This document shows, piece after piece, positions 16,128 through 24,205 of a DNA stretch of 61,480 nt. The stretch lies in contig NZ_JASBRB010000016.1 of NCBI RefSeq assembly GCF_029960665.1, positions 1 to 61,480 on the forward strand, given 5' to 3'. A model generated the notes under the pieces. That model was not told the DNA's origin. It did not search any database and was given only the letters and a program-made list of their open reading frames with translations. This stretch comes from Pseudarthrobacter sp. AL07. GTDB taxonomy: Bacteria > Actinomycetota > Actinomycetes > Actinomycetales > Micrococcaceae. Within the stretch, counting starts at the first letter, position 1. Each line of letters opens with the position of its first letter. The position numbers and the translations under genes are program-made.

Positions 16128-16754
16128 ATGGCCAAAACCCCAGCGCAGCGGATCAAGAAGCACGGCTCCAAGGCGGCTGTCCCGCAGCACAGCCTTCCGC
16201 CGGTGATCAACCCCACCACCGGCCGTTCGCCGCAGAAGGCCCAGAACAACACCAACCTGATCCTCATCGCGGGCGTGACGGTGAGCCTGTTCCTGTTCTG
16301 GTACGTCCATCTGCTCACGCTGCAGCAGCTCACCCAGCTTTCCGGCGAGCTGGCCATGCCCGACTCGCTCGTGGGAGGTTTTGACGCCGGCTACATTGGC
16401 CAACTGAACGCCGTCATGGATGACGACGCCCGCGGCCAGCTCAACTACGTCCACAAAACGGCCGGCACACTGTTCCCGCTGATCTTCGGCTTCACGTGGC
16501 TGCTCCTGATCGGGACCAACGTCGCCAAAAAGACGCTCCGCTGGGCTCTCTGGGCGGTGCCGCTGCTGTTTGTGGTGGTCCGGCTGTGGGGCAATGTCGC
16601 CATCGACGCCGCGCTGGGATCGGAAACGGCCGACGCCGGCCAGGTCGCCTTGGCGTCCGGGCTTACGGTTGCGGGGTGGGTGCTGTTCGTTCTTAGCCTG
16701 CTGACCGGGGCCGCGGCAGTGTTCCTGCGCAAAAAGCCCGCAAAAACCCTTTAG
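16128..16754 (+). CDS. Four-helix integral membrane protein, unknown function
   Basis: A 208-aa protein with a basic N-terminus (MAKTPAQRIKKHGSK) and four predicted transmembrane segments at about residues 43-60, 115-135, 143-162 and 178-198. A polar external stretch with acidic residues (VMDDDARGQLNYVHK) lies between the first two. I do not recognise the family. GATAAT lies 6 nt before the ATG, which suggests a leaderless mRNA. The stop overlaps the convergent DUF998 gene by 4 nt. Confidence 0.75.
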   Translation: MAKTPAQRIKKHGSKAAVPQHSLPPVINPTTGRSPQKAQNNTNLILIAGVTVSLFLFWYVHLLTLQQLTQLSGELAMPDSLVGGFDAGYIGQLNAVMDDDARGQLNYVHKTAGTLFPLIFGFTWLLLIGTNVAKKTLRWALWAVPLLFVVVRLWGNVAIDAALGSETADAGQVALASGLTVAGWVLFVLSLLTGAAAVFLRKKPAKTL

Positions 16755-17512
16755 GCCCGCGCGGCAGCAGTGGCGCGCCCGTCCTTGCGCTGCCGGCGCA
16801 CACGTTGGGCGATCACGAGGCCCGCGGCCGCTACGCCTACGGTGACCGGATAACCCATCAGCCGTTCCAGCGTGCCCGGCTCCGGCACGTCCAAACGCGT
16901 GAGGCCGCCGGTCACCAGTGCGGCGAGCGACATCAGCCCGCACACCAGCACGAACCACCCCAGGGGCGTCTGCCGCAGCCACAACACGCCCAGCAGCAGC
17001 AGTGCCAACGCGCCGGCCAGGAAGTACATCAACGCGCCGACGAAGTGCCAGCCGGAGCCGACGTCTTCCGGCACCAGCCCCACGATTATGGTCCCGGCAC
17101 CGGCGGCGCCGGTCAGGATCCGGACGCAGACCGCAGCCAACCAGGGCTTCCGGCGCGCCGGCTGGACCCTGGCCCCGGCCCGGGCAGCGACACACAGCAA
17201 CCCCGAGCCCAGCAGCACTGCACCGAGCAACATCCCCAGGCCCTGGACCACAAAAGAGGCGTTCATCAGCCAATGCAGCGGCGAACACACGTCCCGTCCG
17301 TCGTAGATCCCGCAGTTAAGCGCGCCGAGGTCGCTGATGTATCCGGTCCGGCGGTCGTAGGGTTGCGGGCCGCCCCAGGCTCCGATCACGGCCGTTTCCG
17401 CCACAAAATACTGCAGGACACTCAGGACGGACCAGGCGCCGATGTACTGGCGGGTGGAGGCTGTGTCCGGGAGGTAGGCCCCGGCGGGGGCGGATGTCGG
17501 GGCTGATCTCAT
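16751..17512 (-). CDS. DUF998-family membrane protein
   Basis: A 253-aa protein (start ATG at 17512, MRSAPTSAPAG) with about six transmembrane segments. The region YISDLGALNCGIYDGRDVCS followed by HWLMNASFVVQGLGMLLGA, and VPEDVGSGWHFVGALMYF, matches the pattern of the DUF998 family. No enzymatic role is known to me. The frame continues to 17593 but that extension runs into the tRNA upstream region. It is transcribed divergently from tRNA-Arg. Confidence 0.75.
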   Translation of the reverse strand: MRSAPTSAPAGAYLPDTASTRQYIGAWSVLSVLQYFVAETAVIGAWGGPQPYDRRTGYISDLGALNCGIYDGRDVCSPLHWLMNASFVVQGLGMLLGAVLLGSGLLCVAARAGARVQPARRKPWLAAVCVRILTGAAGAGTIIVGLVPEDVGSGWHFVGALMYFLAGALALLLLGVLWLRQTPLGWFVLVCGLMSLAALVTGGLTRLDVPEPGTLERLMGYPVTVGVAAAGLVIAQRVRRQRKDGRATAAARA

Positions 17513-17555
17513 GCCAAGAGCGTAGTACGGCCCACCACCTTGTATGCTTGTATCC

Positions 17556-17593
17556 GTGTCCGGACGGACCGGCCCTGCCGGAACAGCGGACAC
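17556..17593 (+). promoter_or_regulatory. Hairpin immediately 5' of tRNA-Arg
   Basis: GTGTCCG (17556-17562) pairs with CGGACAC (17587-17593), leaving 2 nt before the tRNA 5' end. It probably lies in the pre-tRNA leader and may affect RNase P processing. TATGCT at 17543-17548 could be the -10 of the tRNA promoter. Confidence 0.4.
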
Positions 17594-17595
17594 GC

Positions 17596-17668
17596 GCCCT
17601 CGTAGCTCAGTGGATAGAGCACGGCTCTCCTAAAGCCGGTGTCGTTGGTTCGATTCCAATCGAGGGCA
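17596..17668 (+). tRNA. tRNA-Arg (anticodon CCT)
   Basis: A 73-nt cloverleaf: acceptor GCCCTCG/CGAGGGC, D-stem GCTC/GAGC, anticodon stem CGGCT/AGCCG around the loop CTCCTAA (anticodon CCT, reads AGG), T-stem GTTGG/CCAAT with loop TTCGATT, and discriminator A. The 3' CCA is not encoded. The next gene begins 1 nt after the mature 3' end. Confidence 0.97.
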
Positions 17669-17669
17669 C

Positions 17670-18146
17670 TTGAATCTTCCTTCCCCGGAGTTCGACCTCC
17701 GCTCCTACCTGCTCGGCCCCTCGCAGGCCGGGAACCTTCCCATTCAGGGGAACTGGGCCGTCGAACGGCAGCTGCTGGACCGGTCCACCGGCACCCACGG
17801 GACCTTTGCCGGCGTCGTACGTTTTTCCCCCACGCACGACGGCGGCCTGGACTTCCGTGAAGAAGGCACCATGCGGTGGCCTACCTTTACCGGCCCCGCC
17901 TCGCGCGAATACGTCCTGAAACCCGCCCCCCGGCCGGACGCCCTGGACGTGTTTTTTTCCGACGGGCGGCCCTTCCACCGGATGAGCTTCAGCCCGGAGG
18001 CCAGCCAGGACCGGCACTGGTGCGATCCCGATACGTACCGCGTGGCGTACAACTACGAAGGCGCGGACGCATTCAGTTACACCTGGGATGTGACCGGCCC
18101 GCGCAAGGACCTGCTGCTGACGTCCGCCTTGAAGCGGCTGGTCTAA
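17670..18146 (+). CDS. DUF6314-family protein with TTG start abutting tRNA-Arg
   Basis: A 158-aa soluble protein. GNWAVERQLLDRSTGTHGTF and FREEGTMRWPTFTGPASREY, with DVFFSDGRPFHRMSF and CDPDTYRVAY, fit the DUF6314 family (a small beta-rich fold of unknown function). The only credible start is the TTG at 17670: upstream in-frame codons contain no ATG or GTG before a stop inside the tRNA. There is therefore no ribosome-binding site, and the start codon lies at nucleotide 2 after the tRNA 3' processing point (17668/17669). Expression may rely on the tRNA transcript. Confidence 0.75.
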   Translation: MNLPSPEFDLRSYLLGPSQAGNLPIQGNWAVERQLLDRSTGTHGTFAGVVRFSPTHDGGLDFREEGTMRWPTFTGPASREYVLKPAPRPDALDVFFSDGRPFHRMSFSPEASQDRHWCDPDTYRVAYNYEGADAFSYTWDVTGPRKDLLLTSALKRLV

Positions 18147-18193
18147 AGCGACTTGCCTGAAGCGGCCCGTCGGAACAGGCTAGGCTCGGTACC

Positions 18194-18613
18194 GTGAAAG
18201 CCCGCATCGTTGTCTCCGCCGTCTGTGTCTTCGACGACGCCGGCCGGCTCCTGACCGTCCGCAAGCGCGGCACCAGCATGTTTATGCACCCCGGCGGCAA
18301 ACCCGAAGCCGGTGAAACCGCCGTGCACGCCGCGGCGCGGGAACTTCAGGAGGAAGTGGGGATCGTTGTAGATCCGCGCGAGCTGGAGCTGATGGGCGTC
18401 TGGACCGCCGACGCCGCGAACGAGGCCGCCACGGACATTGAGGCCACCGTGTTTACGGCACCCGGAACCTGGACGGCACACCCCTCAGCTGAGATCGCCG
18501 AGATCCGCTGGCTGGATCTGGCAGCGCTGGACCGGGGCGCGCCGCTGCCCGCGGACCTCGCCCCACTGCTCACCGACCACATCCTGCCGGAACTGGCTGC
18601 GCTGCGCCGCTGA
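18194..18613 (+). CDS. Nudix hydrolase
   Basis: A 139-aa protein with a complete Nudix box (GX5EX7REUXEEXGU): it starts GGKPEAGETAVHAA near residue 35 and ends RELQEEVGI. Such enzymes hydrolyse nucleoside diphosphate derivatives; the substrate cannot be read from the sequence. The start is the GTG at 18194; TAGGCT sits 7 nt upstream, so a leaderless transcript is possible. It is convergent with the ABC exporter gene, with only 9 nt between the stop codons. Confidence 0.9.
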   Translation: MKARIVVSAVCVFDDAGRLLTVRKRGTSMFMHPGGKPEAGETAVHAAARELQEEVGIVVDPRELELMGVWTADAANEAATDIEATVFTAPGTWTAHPSAEIAEIRWLDLAALDRGAPLPADLAPLLTDHILPELAALRR

Positions 18614-18622
18614 GAACTTGGG

Positions 18623-20536
18623 CTAGAACTCCGGAACGGCTTCCGCTGCCACGGCCGTGGCCTCGGCGAACTGCGTCTGGTACAGCTCGGCGTACCGGCC
18701 GTCAGCGGCCAGCAGCTCAGTGTGGCTCCCGCGCTCCACGATCTGCCCGCCCTCCACCACCAGGATGACGTCTGCGGCACGGATCGTGGACAGCCGGTGG
18801 GCAATCACGACGGCGGTGCGCCCCTCGAGCGCGGCGCCCAGGGCCGCCTGCACCGCGGCTTCGTTCGTGGAATCCAGTGCGGCGGTGGCCTCGTCCAGGA
18901 TGACCACCCGGGGCTGGGAAATCAGCAGCCGGGCGATGGTGAGGCGCTGGCGTTCGCCGCCGGAGAGCCGGTAGCCGCGCTCCCCCACCACGGTGTCCAG
19001 GCCGTCGGGCAGGGACCGGATCATGGTCTCGAGGCGGGCCTGCCGGATGGCGTCCCACATGTCCTCTTCGGTAGCGTCCGGCCGGGCGAGCCGGAGGTTG
19101 GACGCGATCGACTCGTGGAAAAGGTGCCCGTCCTGGGTAACCATACCCAGGGTGTCCCGCAGGGAATCGAAGGTGGCGTCCCGGACGTCCAGCCCGGTCC
19201 CGGGAAGGGTGCCGCCGAGCCGCACAGCGCCGGAATCGACGTCGTACAGCCGGGAAAGCAGCTGCGCGATAGTGGACTTTCCGGCACCCGATGAACCCAC
19301 CAGGGCAACGGTCTGCCCCGGTTCCACGCGGAAACTGATGCCATGGAGCACCTCTTCGCCGCCTCGGGTGTCCAGCGTGGATACTTCCTCGAGCGAGGCC
19401 AGTGAGACCTTGTCCGCGGAGGGGTAGGCGAAGCGGACGTCGTCGAACTCCACCGAAACGTGTCCCGGCGGGATGGCCACGGCGTCGGGCTTCTGTTGGA
19501 TCAGGGGCTTGAGGTCCAGGATCTCAAAGACCCGCTCGAAGCTGACCAGTGCACTCATGATTTCCACGCGGGCGCTGGACAGGGCGGTGAGCGGGGCGTA
19601 CAGGCGGGTCAGCAGCAGTGCCAGCACCACGACGTCGCCCGCGGCGAGCTGCCCGCCAATGGCCAGCCAGCCGCCCAGCCCGTACACCAGCGCCAAGGCG
19701 AGCGCGGAGACCAGCGTCAGCGCGGTGACGAAGGTGAACTGCAGCATGGCGGTGCGGACGCCGATGTCCCGGACACGGCCGGCCCGGAGAGCGAACTCGC
19801 GGGACTCCTCATCCGGCCGGCCGAAGAGCTTCACCAGCGTGGCGCCCGGAGCGGAGAACCGCTCGGTCATCTGGGTGCCCATGGCCGCGTTGTGGTCCGC
19901 GGCCTCACGGCGCAGGTCCGCGAGCCGGGAGCCCATCCGGCGGGCGGGGATGAGGAAGATCGGCAGCAGGATCATGGCGAGCACCGTGACCTGCCAGGAG
20001 GTCCCGAGCATCACGATCAGCGTCAGGATCAGGGCCACCACGTTGCTGACCACACCGGAAAGGGTTCCGGCGAAGGCGGACTGGGCGCCGATGACGTCGT
20101 TGTTCAGCCGGCTGACCAGGGCCCCGGTGCGGGTACGGGTGAAGAACGCAATGGGCATCTTCTGCACATGGTCAAAGACCCGGGTGCGCAGGTCCACGAT
20201 CACGCCTTCGCCGATGTTGGAGGACAGCCAGCGGCTGACGAGTCCCACCCCTGCTTCGGCTACGGCCACCACGGCGATCAGCATCGCCAGCCGGATCACT
20301 TCGTCGGTACCCGCCTTGGCCACGATGGTGTCAACCACCTGGCCGGCCAGCACGGGCGTGGCGACAGCCAGGAACGCCATCACAATGGACAGCGCCACAA
20401 ACGCGATCAGTTTTGTCCGGTGGGGGCGGGCGAAACCCAGCACCCGCTTCAGCGTTGCCTTGGAGAAGGGCCGGGAGCCGTTCTTGGCCCGGGAGATGTT
20501 GTACAGGGAGTGCCAGGCAACGCCGTCCATGCTCAT
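18623..20536 (-). CDS. ABC exporter half-transporter (fused TMD-NBD)
   Basis: A 637-aa type IV ABC exporter subunit expected to work as a dimer. Residues about 30-330 form a six-helix transmembrane domain (FTRTRTGALVSRLNNDV is the coupling-helix region). The C-terminal nucleotide-binding domain has Walker A GSSGAGKSTIAQLL, signature LSGGERQRLTIARLL, and Walker B VVILDEATAALDS. The start overlaps the stop of the upstream ABC-F gene (ATGA), so the two are translationally coupled, which suggests a joint role in drug tolerance. The substrate is unknown. Confidence 0.92.
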   Translation of the reverse strand: MSMDGVAWHSLYNISRAKNGSRPFSKATLKRVLGFARPHRTKLIAFVALSIVMAFLAVATPVLAGQVVDTIVAKAGTDEVIRLAMLIAVVAVAEAGVGLVSRWLSSNIGEGVIVDLRTRVFDHVQKMPIAFFTRTRTGALVSRLNNDVIGAQSAFAGTLSGVVSNVVALILTLIVMLGTSWQVTVLAMILLPIFLIPARRMGSRLADLRREAADHNAAMGTQMTERFSAPGATLVKLFGRPDEESREFALRAGRVRDIGVRTAMLQFTFVTALTLVSALALALVYGLGGWLAIGGQLAAGDVVVLALLLTRLYAPLTALSSARVEIMSALVSFERVFEILDLKPLIQQKPDAVAIPPGHVSVEFDDVRFAYPSADKVSLASLEEVSTLDTRGGEEVLHGISFRVEPGQTVALVGSSGAGKSTIAQLLSRLYDVDSGAVRLGGTLPGTGLDVRDATFDSLRDTLGMVTQDGHLFHESIASNLRLARPDATEEDMWDAIRQARLETMIRSLPDGLDTVVGERGYRLSGGERQRLTIARLLISQPRVVILDEATAALDSTNEAAVQAALGAALEGRTAVVIAHRLSTIRAADVILVVEGGQIVERGSHTELLAADGRYAELYQTQFAEATAVAAEAVPEF

Positions 20537-22206
20537 CGCTGGTGCCCCGCCTGTGAGGAATCGTCTGCCATCAGTTCAGTTACCGTTCCGTTGTCCACAT
20601 TCCACCGTACATCCAGCCGCACGTTCTCCAGCAGCCGCCTATCGTGCGTCACCAGCAGCAGCGCACCCTCGTAGCTTTCCAGGGCCTCTTCCAGCTGCTC
20701 GATGGCGGGCAGGTCCAGGTGGTTGGTGGGTTCATCCAGGACCAGCAGGTTCACTCCCCGTGCCTGCAGCAACGCCAAGGCTGCGCGGGTGCGTTCCCCC
20801 GGCGACAGTGAATCCACCGGGCGCGTGGTGTGGTCCGCCTTCAGCCCGAACTTGGCCAGCAGGGTTCGGACCTCGGCCGGCGTCAGGTCCGTGAGCACGG
20901 CTTCGACGGCGTCGCCAAGGTTGAGATGGCCGGCCAGCAGCCCGCGGGCCTGGTCAATTTCGCCGACGGCTACCGAGGCTCCCATGGCCGCGTTGCCGGC
21001 GTCGGGCATCTGCACGCCCAGGAGCAGGCGCAGCAGCGTCGACTTGCCGGCTCCGTTGGGGCCGGTGATCCCGATCCGCTCCCCCGCGTTAAGCTGCAGG
21101 TTCACCGGGCCCAGCGTGAAGCTTCCCTGCTGCACAACGGCGTCACGCAAGGTGGCCACCACCGCACTGGAGCGCGGCGCCTGGCCGATGGTGAACTGCA
21201 GCTGCCATTCCTTCCGCGGCTCCTTCACCACGTCCAGCCGGGCAATCCGGGATTCCATCTGCCGGACCTTCTGTGCCTGCTTTTCCGATGACTCGGTGCT
21301 GGCGGCCCGGCGGATCTTGTCATTGTCCGGGCTCTTCTTCATGGCGTTCCGCACGCCCTGGGAGCTCCATTCGCGCTGGGTCCGGGCACGGGAGACCAGG
21401 TCTGCCTTGGTGGAGGCGAACTCCTCGAATTTTTCCCTCGCGTGGCGCCGCGCCACGGCGCGCTCCTCGAGGAAGGCTTCGTAGCCGCCGTCGTAGACCG
21501 CCACGGAATTCTGCGCCAGGTCCAGTTCCACAATGGTGGTGACGCAGCGGGCCAAGAACTCGCGGTCATGGGAGACCAGCACCACACCGCCGCGCAGGCC
21601 CTGGACAAAAGCCTCCAGTTTGGCCAGGCCGGCGAGGTCAAGGTCGTTGGTGGGCTCGTCCAGCAGCACAACATCGAAACGGCTGAGCAGGAGCGCGGCG
21701 AGTGCCACGCGGGCGGCCTGGCCGCCGGAGAGCCCGGTCATGGGAGCGTCGGCTCCGGTGTCCAGGCCGAGGTCGGCCAGGACCGGCGGGATGCGTTCGT
21801 CGAGGTCTGCCGCGCCGGAGGCCATCCAGCGGTCAAAGGCCAGCGAGTAGGCGTCATCGGCTCCCGGTGCACCGGAACCCAAAGCCTCGGCGGTGGACTC
21901 CATCTCCAGCGTCGCCTGGGCGCAGCCGATCCGGCGCGCAATGTAACCTGCCACAGTCTCGCCGACGACGCGCTCGTGTTCCTGGGGCAGCCAGCCCACA
22001 AAGGCATCCGCAGGTGCGAGGCTGACGCTGCCGGACTGGGGCTGGTCCACGCCGGCCAGCAGTCGCAGCAGGGTGGATTTGCCGGCGCCGTTGGCGCCCA
22101 CCACACCCACCACGTCGCCCGGGGCCACCGTGAGGGAAAGTTTGGCGAACAGTGTCCGGTGGTCGTGGCCGCCGGAAAGATCTTTGGCAACAAGGGTTGC
22201 AGTCAT
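20533..22206 (-). CDS. ABC-F family ATPase (possible antibiotic-resistance type)
   Basis: A 557-aa soluble protein with two ABC domains and no transmembrane segment. Walker A1 is GANGAGKSTLLRLLAG near residue 37; signature 1 is LSGGQAARVALAALLLS; Walker A2 is GPNGAGKSTLLRLLLG; signature 2 is LSPGERTRAALALL. A basic, coiled linker rich in Arg, Lys and Glu (KFEEFASTKADLVSRARTQR) separates them, as in ribosome-acting ABC-F proteins. The chosen start is the ATG at 22206; the frame is open upstream through the leader. The structured leader and the overlap with the downstream ABC exporter favour a resistance or stress role over the housekeeping EttA type. Confidence 0.85.
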   Translation of the reverse strand: MTATLVAKDLSGGHDHRTLFAKLSLTVAPGDVVGVVGANGAGKSTLLRLLAGVDQPQSGSVSLAPADAFVGWLPQEHERVVGETVAGYIARRIGCAQATLEMESTAEALGSGAPGADDAYSLAFDRWMASGAADLDERIPPVLADLGLDTGADAPMTGLSGGQAARVALAALLLSRFDVVLLDEPTNDLDLAGLAKLEAFVQGLRGGVVLVSHDREFLARCVTTIVELDLAQNSVAVYDGGYEAFLEERAVARRHAREKFEEFASTKADLVSRARTQREWSSQGVRNAMKKSPDNDKIRRAASTESSEKQAQKVRQMESRIARLDVVKEPRKEWQLQFTIGQAPRSSAVVATLRDAVVQQGSFTLGPVNLQLNAGERIGITGPNGAGKSTLLRLLLGVQMPDAGNAAMGASVAVGEIDQARGLLAGHLNLGDAVEAVLTDLTPAEVRTLLAKFGLKADHTTRPVDSLSPGERTRAALALLQARGVNLLVLDEPTNHLDLPAIEQLEEALESYEGALLLVTHDRRLLENVRLDVRWNVDNGTVTELMADDSSQAGHQR

Positions 22207-22297
22207 AGGTTGGTCCATCCTCTCCCGCCGCCCGGCCGGAGGAGCCCGCTTGAATCGGCCCGAAACTGCGGTGAATCCGCAATGTGCCGCCCCGAAA

Positions 22298-22359
22298 AGT
22301 GCCCGGGCACTAAAGAGCCCGCCGGTCCGGACTTGGGGGGTGTACGGACCAACGGGCTC
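22298..22359 (-). promoter_or_regulatory. Structured leader of the ABC-F operon, possible attenuator
   Basis: On the minus strand, GAGCCCGTTGGTCCG (22359-22345) pairs with CGGACCGGCGGGCTC (22329-22315), allowing G-U pairs, and is followed by TTTA. The palindrome AGTGCCCGGGCACT (22311-22298) with TTTT follows. Together they resemble two tandem terminator-like stems between the promoter and the coding region. A 20-codon frame, MLDGRARWSVHPPSPDRRAL, ends at a TAG just after the first stem, but its ATG overlaps the -10, so its translation is doubtful. Confidence 0.45.
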
Positions 22360-22367
22360 GACCATCA

Positions 22368-22396
22368 AGCATAGTCGACTCAGGACGCCGCAACAA
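22368..22396 (-). promoter_or_regulatory. Promoter of the ABC-F/ABC exporter operon
   Basis: TTGTTG (22396-22391), 17-nt spacer, TATGCT (22373-22368) on the minus strand. Transcription would start near 22361, giving a leader of about 155 nt before the chosen ABC-F ATG. Confidence 0.55.
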
Positions 22397-22455
22397 ACCG
22401 TCTGCGGGGATCAGGCTAAAATCGGAAGCGACCATCCGTTCAGCAGAGAGCCGAT

Positions 22456-23202
22456 ATGCCCATTCCTGCCAAAGCGTTCCAGCGCTGGCTGCACGGCATC
22501 GCCCCCAATACGAGCACGTCCGACATCTGCCGCGTCTCCGGCATCAAGCGGACCACCCTTGCCCAGCAGCTTGTCCGGGGCAAGGTGGCAGAGACTACCG
22601 TGGTGAGCATCAGCCGGGCGTACAACGTCAATCCCGTTTCGGCGCTGGCGGCGTTCGACGCCTACAGCCAGCTCACGGACACGCGCCCGCCTACAAGGCC
22701 AGAACTGGTCAGCCAGATCTCCACCACGGATCTCCTGCGGGCAGTTTTGGCCCGTTCAGTCGCGGACCCGGGCGGGGAACCTGCTGTTGCCGCGCCGGCC
22801 GGTTCGTCGGCGTTGGAGCCGGCCCCGCACGCCACCTCGGTCAAGAACTGGGTGGAGGCCATCGACGACGGCGAACTGCGGCACCGGGTCTCCGCTGCCA
22901 CCGGAATCGCCCCGCAGAACTATTCGGCACAACTGACCGCGAACCGGCTGGCGCCCGAACTGGCGGTTGCCACCTCCCTTGCCGCCGGCGTCGGCCCTGC
23001 CAGCGGCCTGGTGGCCACCGGGCTGGTCACGGAGGCGGAGGCAGGCTGGCCTCCCGAAGCCCGGCAGGCCGCGCTCGACAGCCTGTCCGACGGACAATTG
23101 ACCACGCTGGCCGGTGACCGGCTGCAGACACTCGGCCGGGCCCTCCGCCGGCAGGAACATGACCATGAAAAAACCGAAAAGATCTGGGAGAACCTGGGAT
23201 GA
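22456..23202 (+). CDS. HTH DNA-binding protein coupled to a membrane protein
   Basis: A 248-aa protein. Residues 18-65 (SDICRVSGIKRTTLAQQLV, then ETTVVSISRAYNVNPVSAL) have the spacing of an XRE-like helix-turn-helix in which the recognition helix is RTTLAQQLV. The rest (about residues 110-248) is alanine-rich and helical with no family I recognise. The stop overlaps the start of the next gene (ATGA). It is divergent from the ABC-F gene, 82 nt beyond the end of the ABC-F promoter. It is probably a transcriptional regulator linked to the membrane protein. Confidence 0.75.
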   Translation: MPIPAKAFQRWLHGIAPNTSTSDICRVSGIKRTTLAQQLVRGKVAETTVVSISRAYNVNPVSALAAFDAYSQLTDTRPPTRPELVSQISTTDLLRAVLARSVADPGGEPAVAAPAGSSALEPAPHATSVKNWVEAIDDGELRHRVSAATGIAPQNYSAQLTANRLAPELAVATSLAAGVGPASGLVATGLVTEAEAGWPPEARQAALDSLSDGQLTTLAGDRLQTLGRALRRQEHDHEKTEKIWENLG

Positions 23203-23936
23203 TCGAAATCCTGCAGTGGTCCACGCTGACTGTCTGCGGCCTGGCGGCCATCACGCGCGTTCCCAGTGCCCTGAGGGGGAAGAACAGGACAGTCTTCTAC
23301 ATCTTTGCCCTGATGACGCTCGCCACCCTGCTCAGCATCCGGGCGCCGTACTTTGCCATCGACCAAGCGCTCGGCGGGGTTAACGTGGCGAATCTGCTGC
23401 TCCGCTTTGTCATCTTCGCCGCTATTTTCTTCGTGGGTATCCGCGTCACCCGGGGCTTTGGGGCCGACAGCGCTTACCGGCTGCTCACGGGACGGATCGG
23501 GATGGCCATCCTGGGCCTGATCTCCCTCGCCGTGCTTGTACTGTTTCTCATGATGGATACGGCAGGGTCCTCCGCCGGATTAGTCGCCATGTCAGACCGG
23601 AGTGACAGGAACGGTCTACTGGTGGAGTACTACGGTGCAGCAGGCCGCGCCTACCCTGCCTACGTTTCACTGGTCCTGCTGCCGGCCATGGTCCGGGCCT
23701 GCCGGAGCAACCTTCCGGCCTTGATCCGGGTGGCGGCATTGCTGCTGGTTCTCGGATCGGTCGCCATTGGCGTGAGTCTGTTGTTCCCGGTGTTCCCACC
23801 GGCGCTTGGCTCAGTGGAGTTTGTCATCAACTACACAGCCGTCCTGTGCTTTGTCATCGGGCTGGCGCTGATCTGGGTAGCCAAGCTGCGGTCCGGGTTG
23901 AATGCGCCTGGGAAAAAGACTTCTACCGGAAAGTAA
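23199..23936 (+). CDS. Seven-helix membrane protein partner of the HTH gene
   Basis: A 245-aa protein with about seven transmembrane segments (near residues 5-20, 33-52, 65-85, 100-125, 150-165, 172-192, 203-225). RVPSALRGKNRTVFYIFALM and LSIRAPYFAIDQALGG loosely recall the MAB_1171c/DUF6545 membrane family, which is often encoded next to an HTH gene; I hold this only weakly. Translation is coupled to the HTH gene. A hairpin at 24067-24101 follows about 130 nt downstream. Confidence 0.7.
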   Translation: MIEILQWSTLTVCGLAAITRVPSALRGKNRTVFYIFALMTLATLLSIRAPYFAIDQALGGVNVANLLLRFVIFAAIFFVGIRVTRGFGADSAYRLLTGRIGMAILGLISLAVLVLFLMMDTAGSSAGLVAMSDRSDRNGLLVEYYGAAGRAYPAYVSLVLLPAMVRACRSNLPALIRVAALLLVLGSVAIGVSLLFPVFPPALGSVEFVINYTAVLCFVIGLALIWVAKLRSGLNAPGKKTSTGK

Positions 23937-24205
23937 CCCTGCGTGCTTTCACAAAATCATTAGACATGGCACAATCATGAATGTGTGAAGTTGGGTGCCG
24001 GTGTTCACGAACGGGGATAGATTCTGGACGCCGGGCCCGTTGAGTCTTTGCATTCTTTGGGGGGATGAGTGGTGGCGGGCCGTTGGGGACCGCCCCCACT
24101 CAGCCGTTTAACGGCCAGGCAGCATTTAATGCCCCGCCTGAGTGCTGACTCACCCCAGTGCTGCCCCGCCCGAGTGCGGCGGAACATTTGGCATCCATGC
24201 CGCAC
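23937..24205. other. Intergenic region with hairpin and short repeats
   Basis: No convincing gene. A promoter-like TTCACA-N17-ACAATC lies near 23947-23975 (plus strand). A 27-codon frame starting MSGGGPLGTAPTQPFNG opens at 24064 after TTTGGGGGG and could be a truncated gene start. GAGTGGTGGCGG (24067-24078) pairs with CCGCCCCCACTC (24090-24101), with one mismatch, as a probable terminator. GCCCCGCCTGAGTGC near 24129 recurs as GCCCCGCCCGAGTGC near 24163. Confidence 0.4.
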
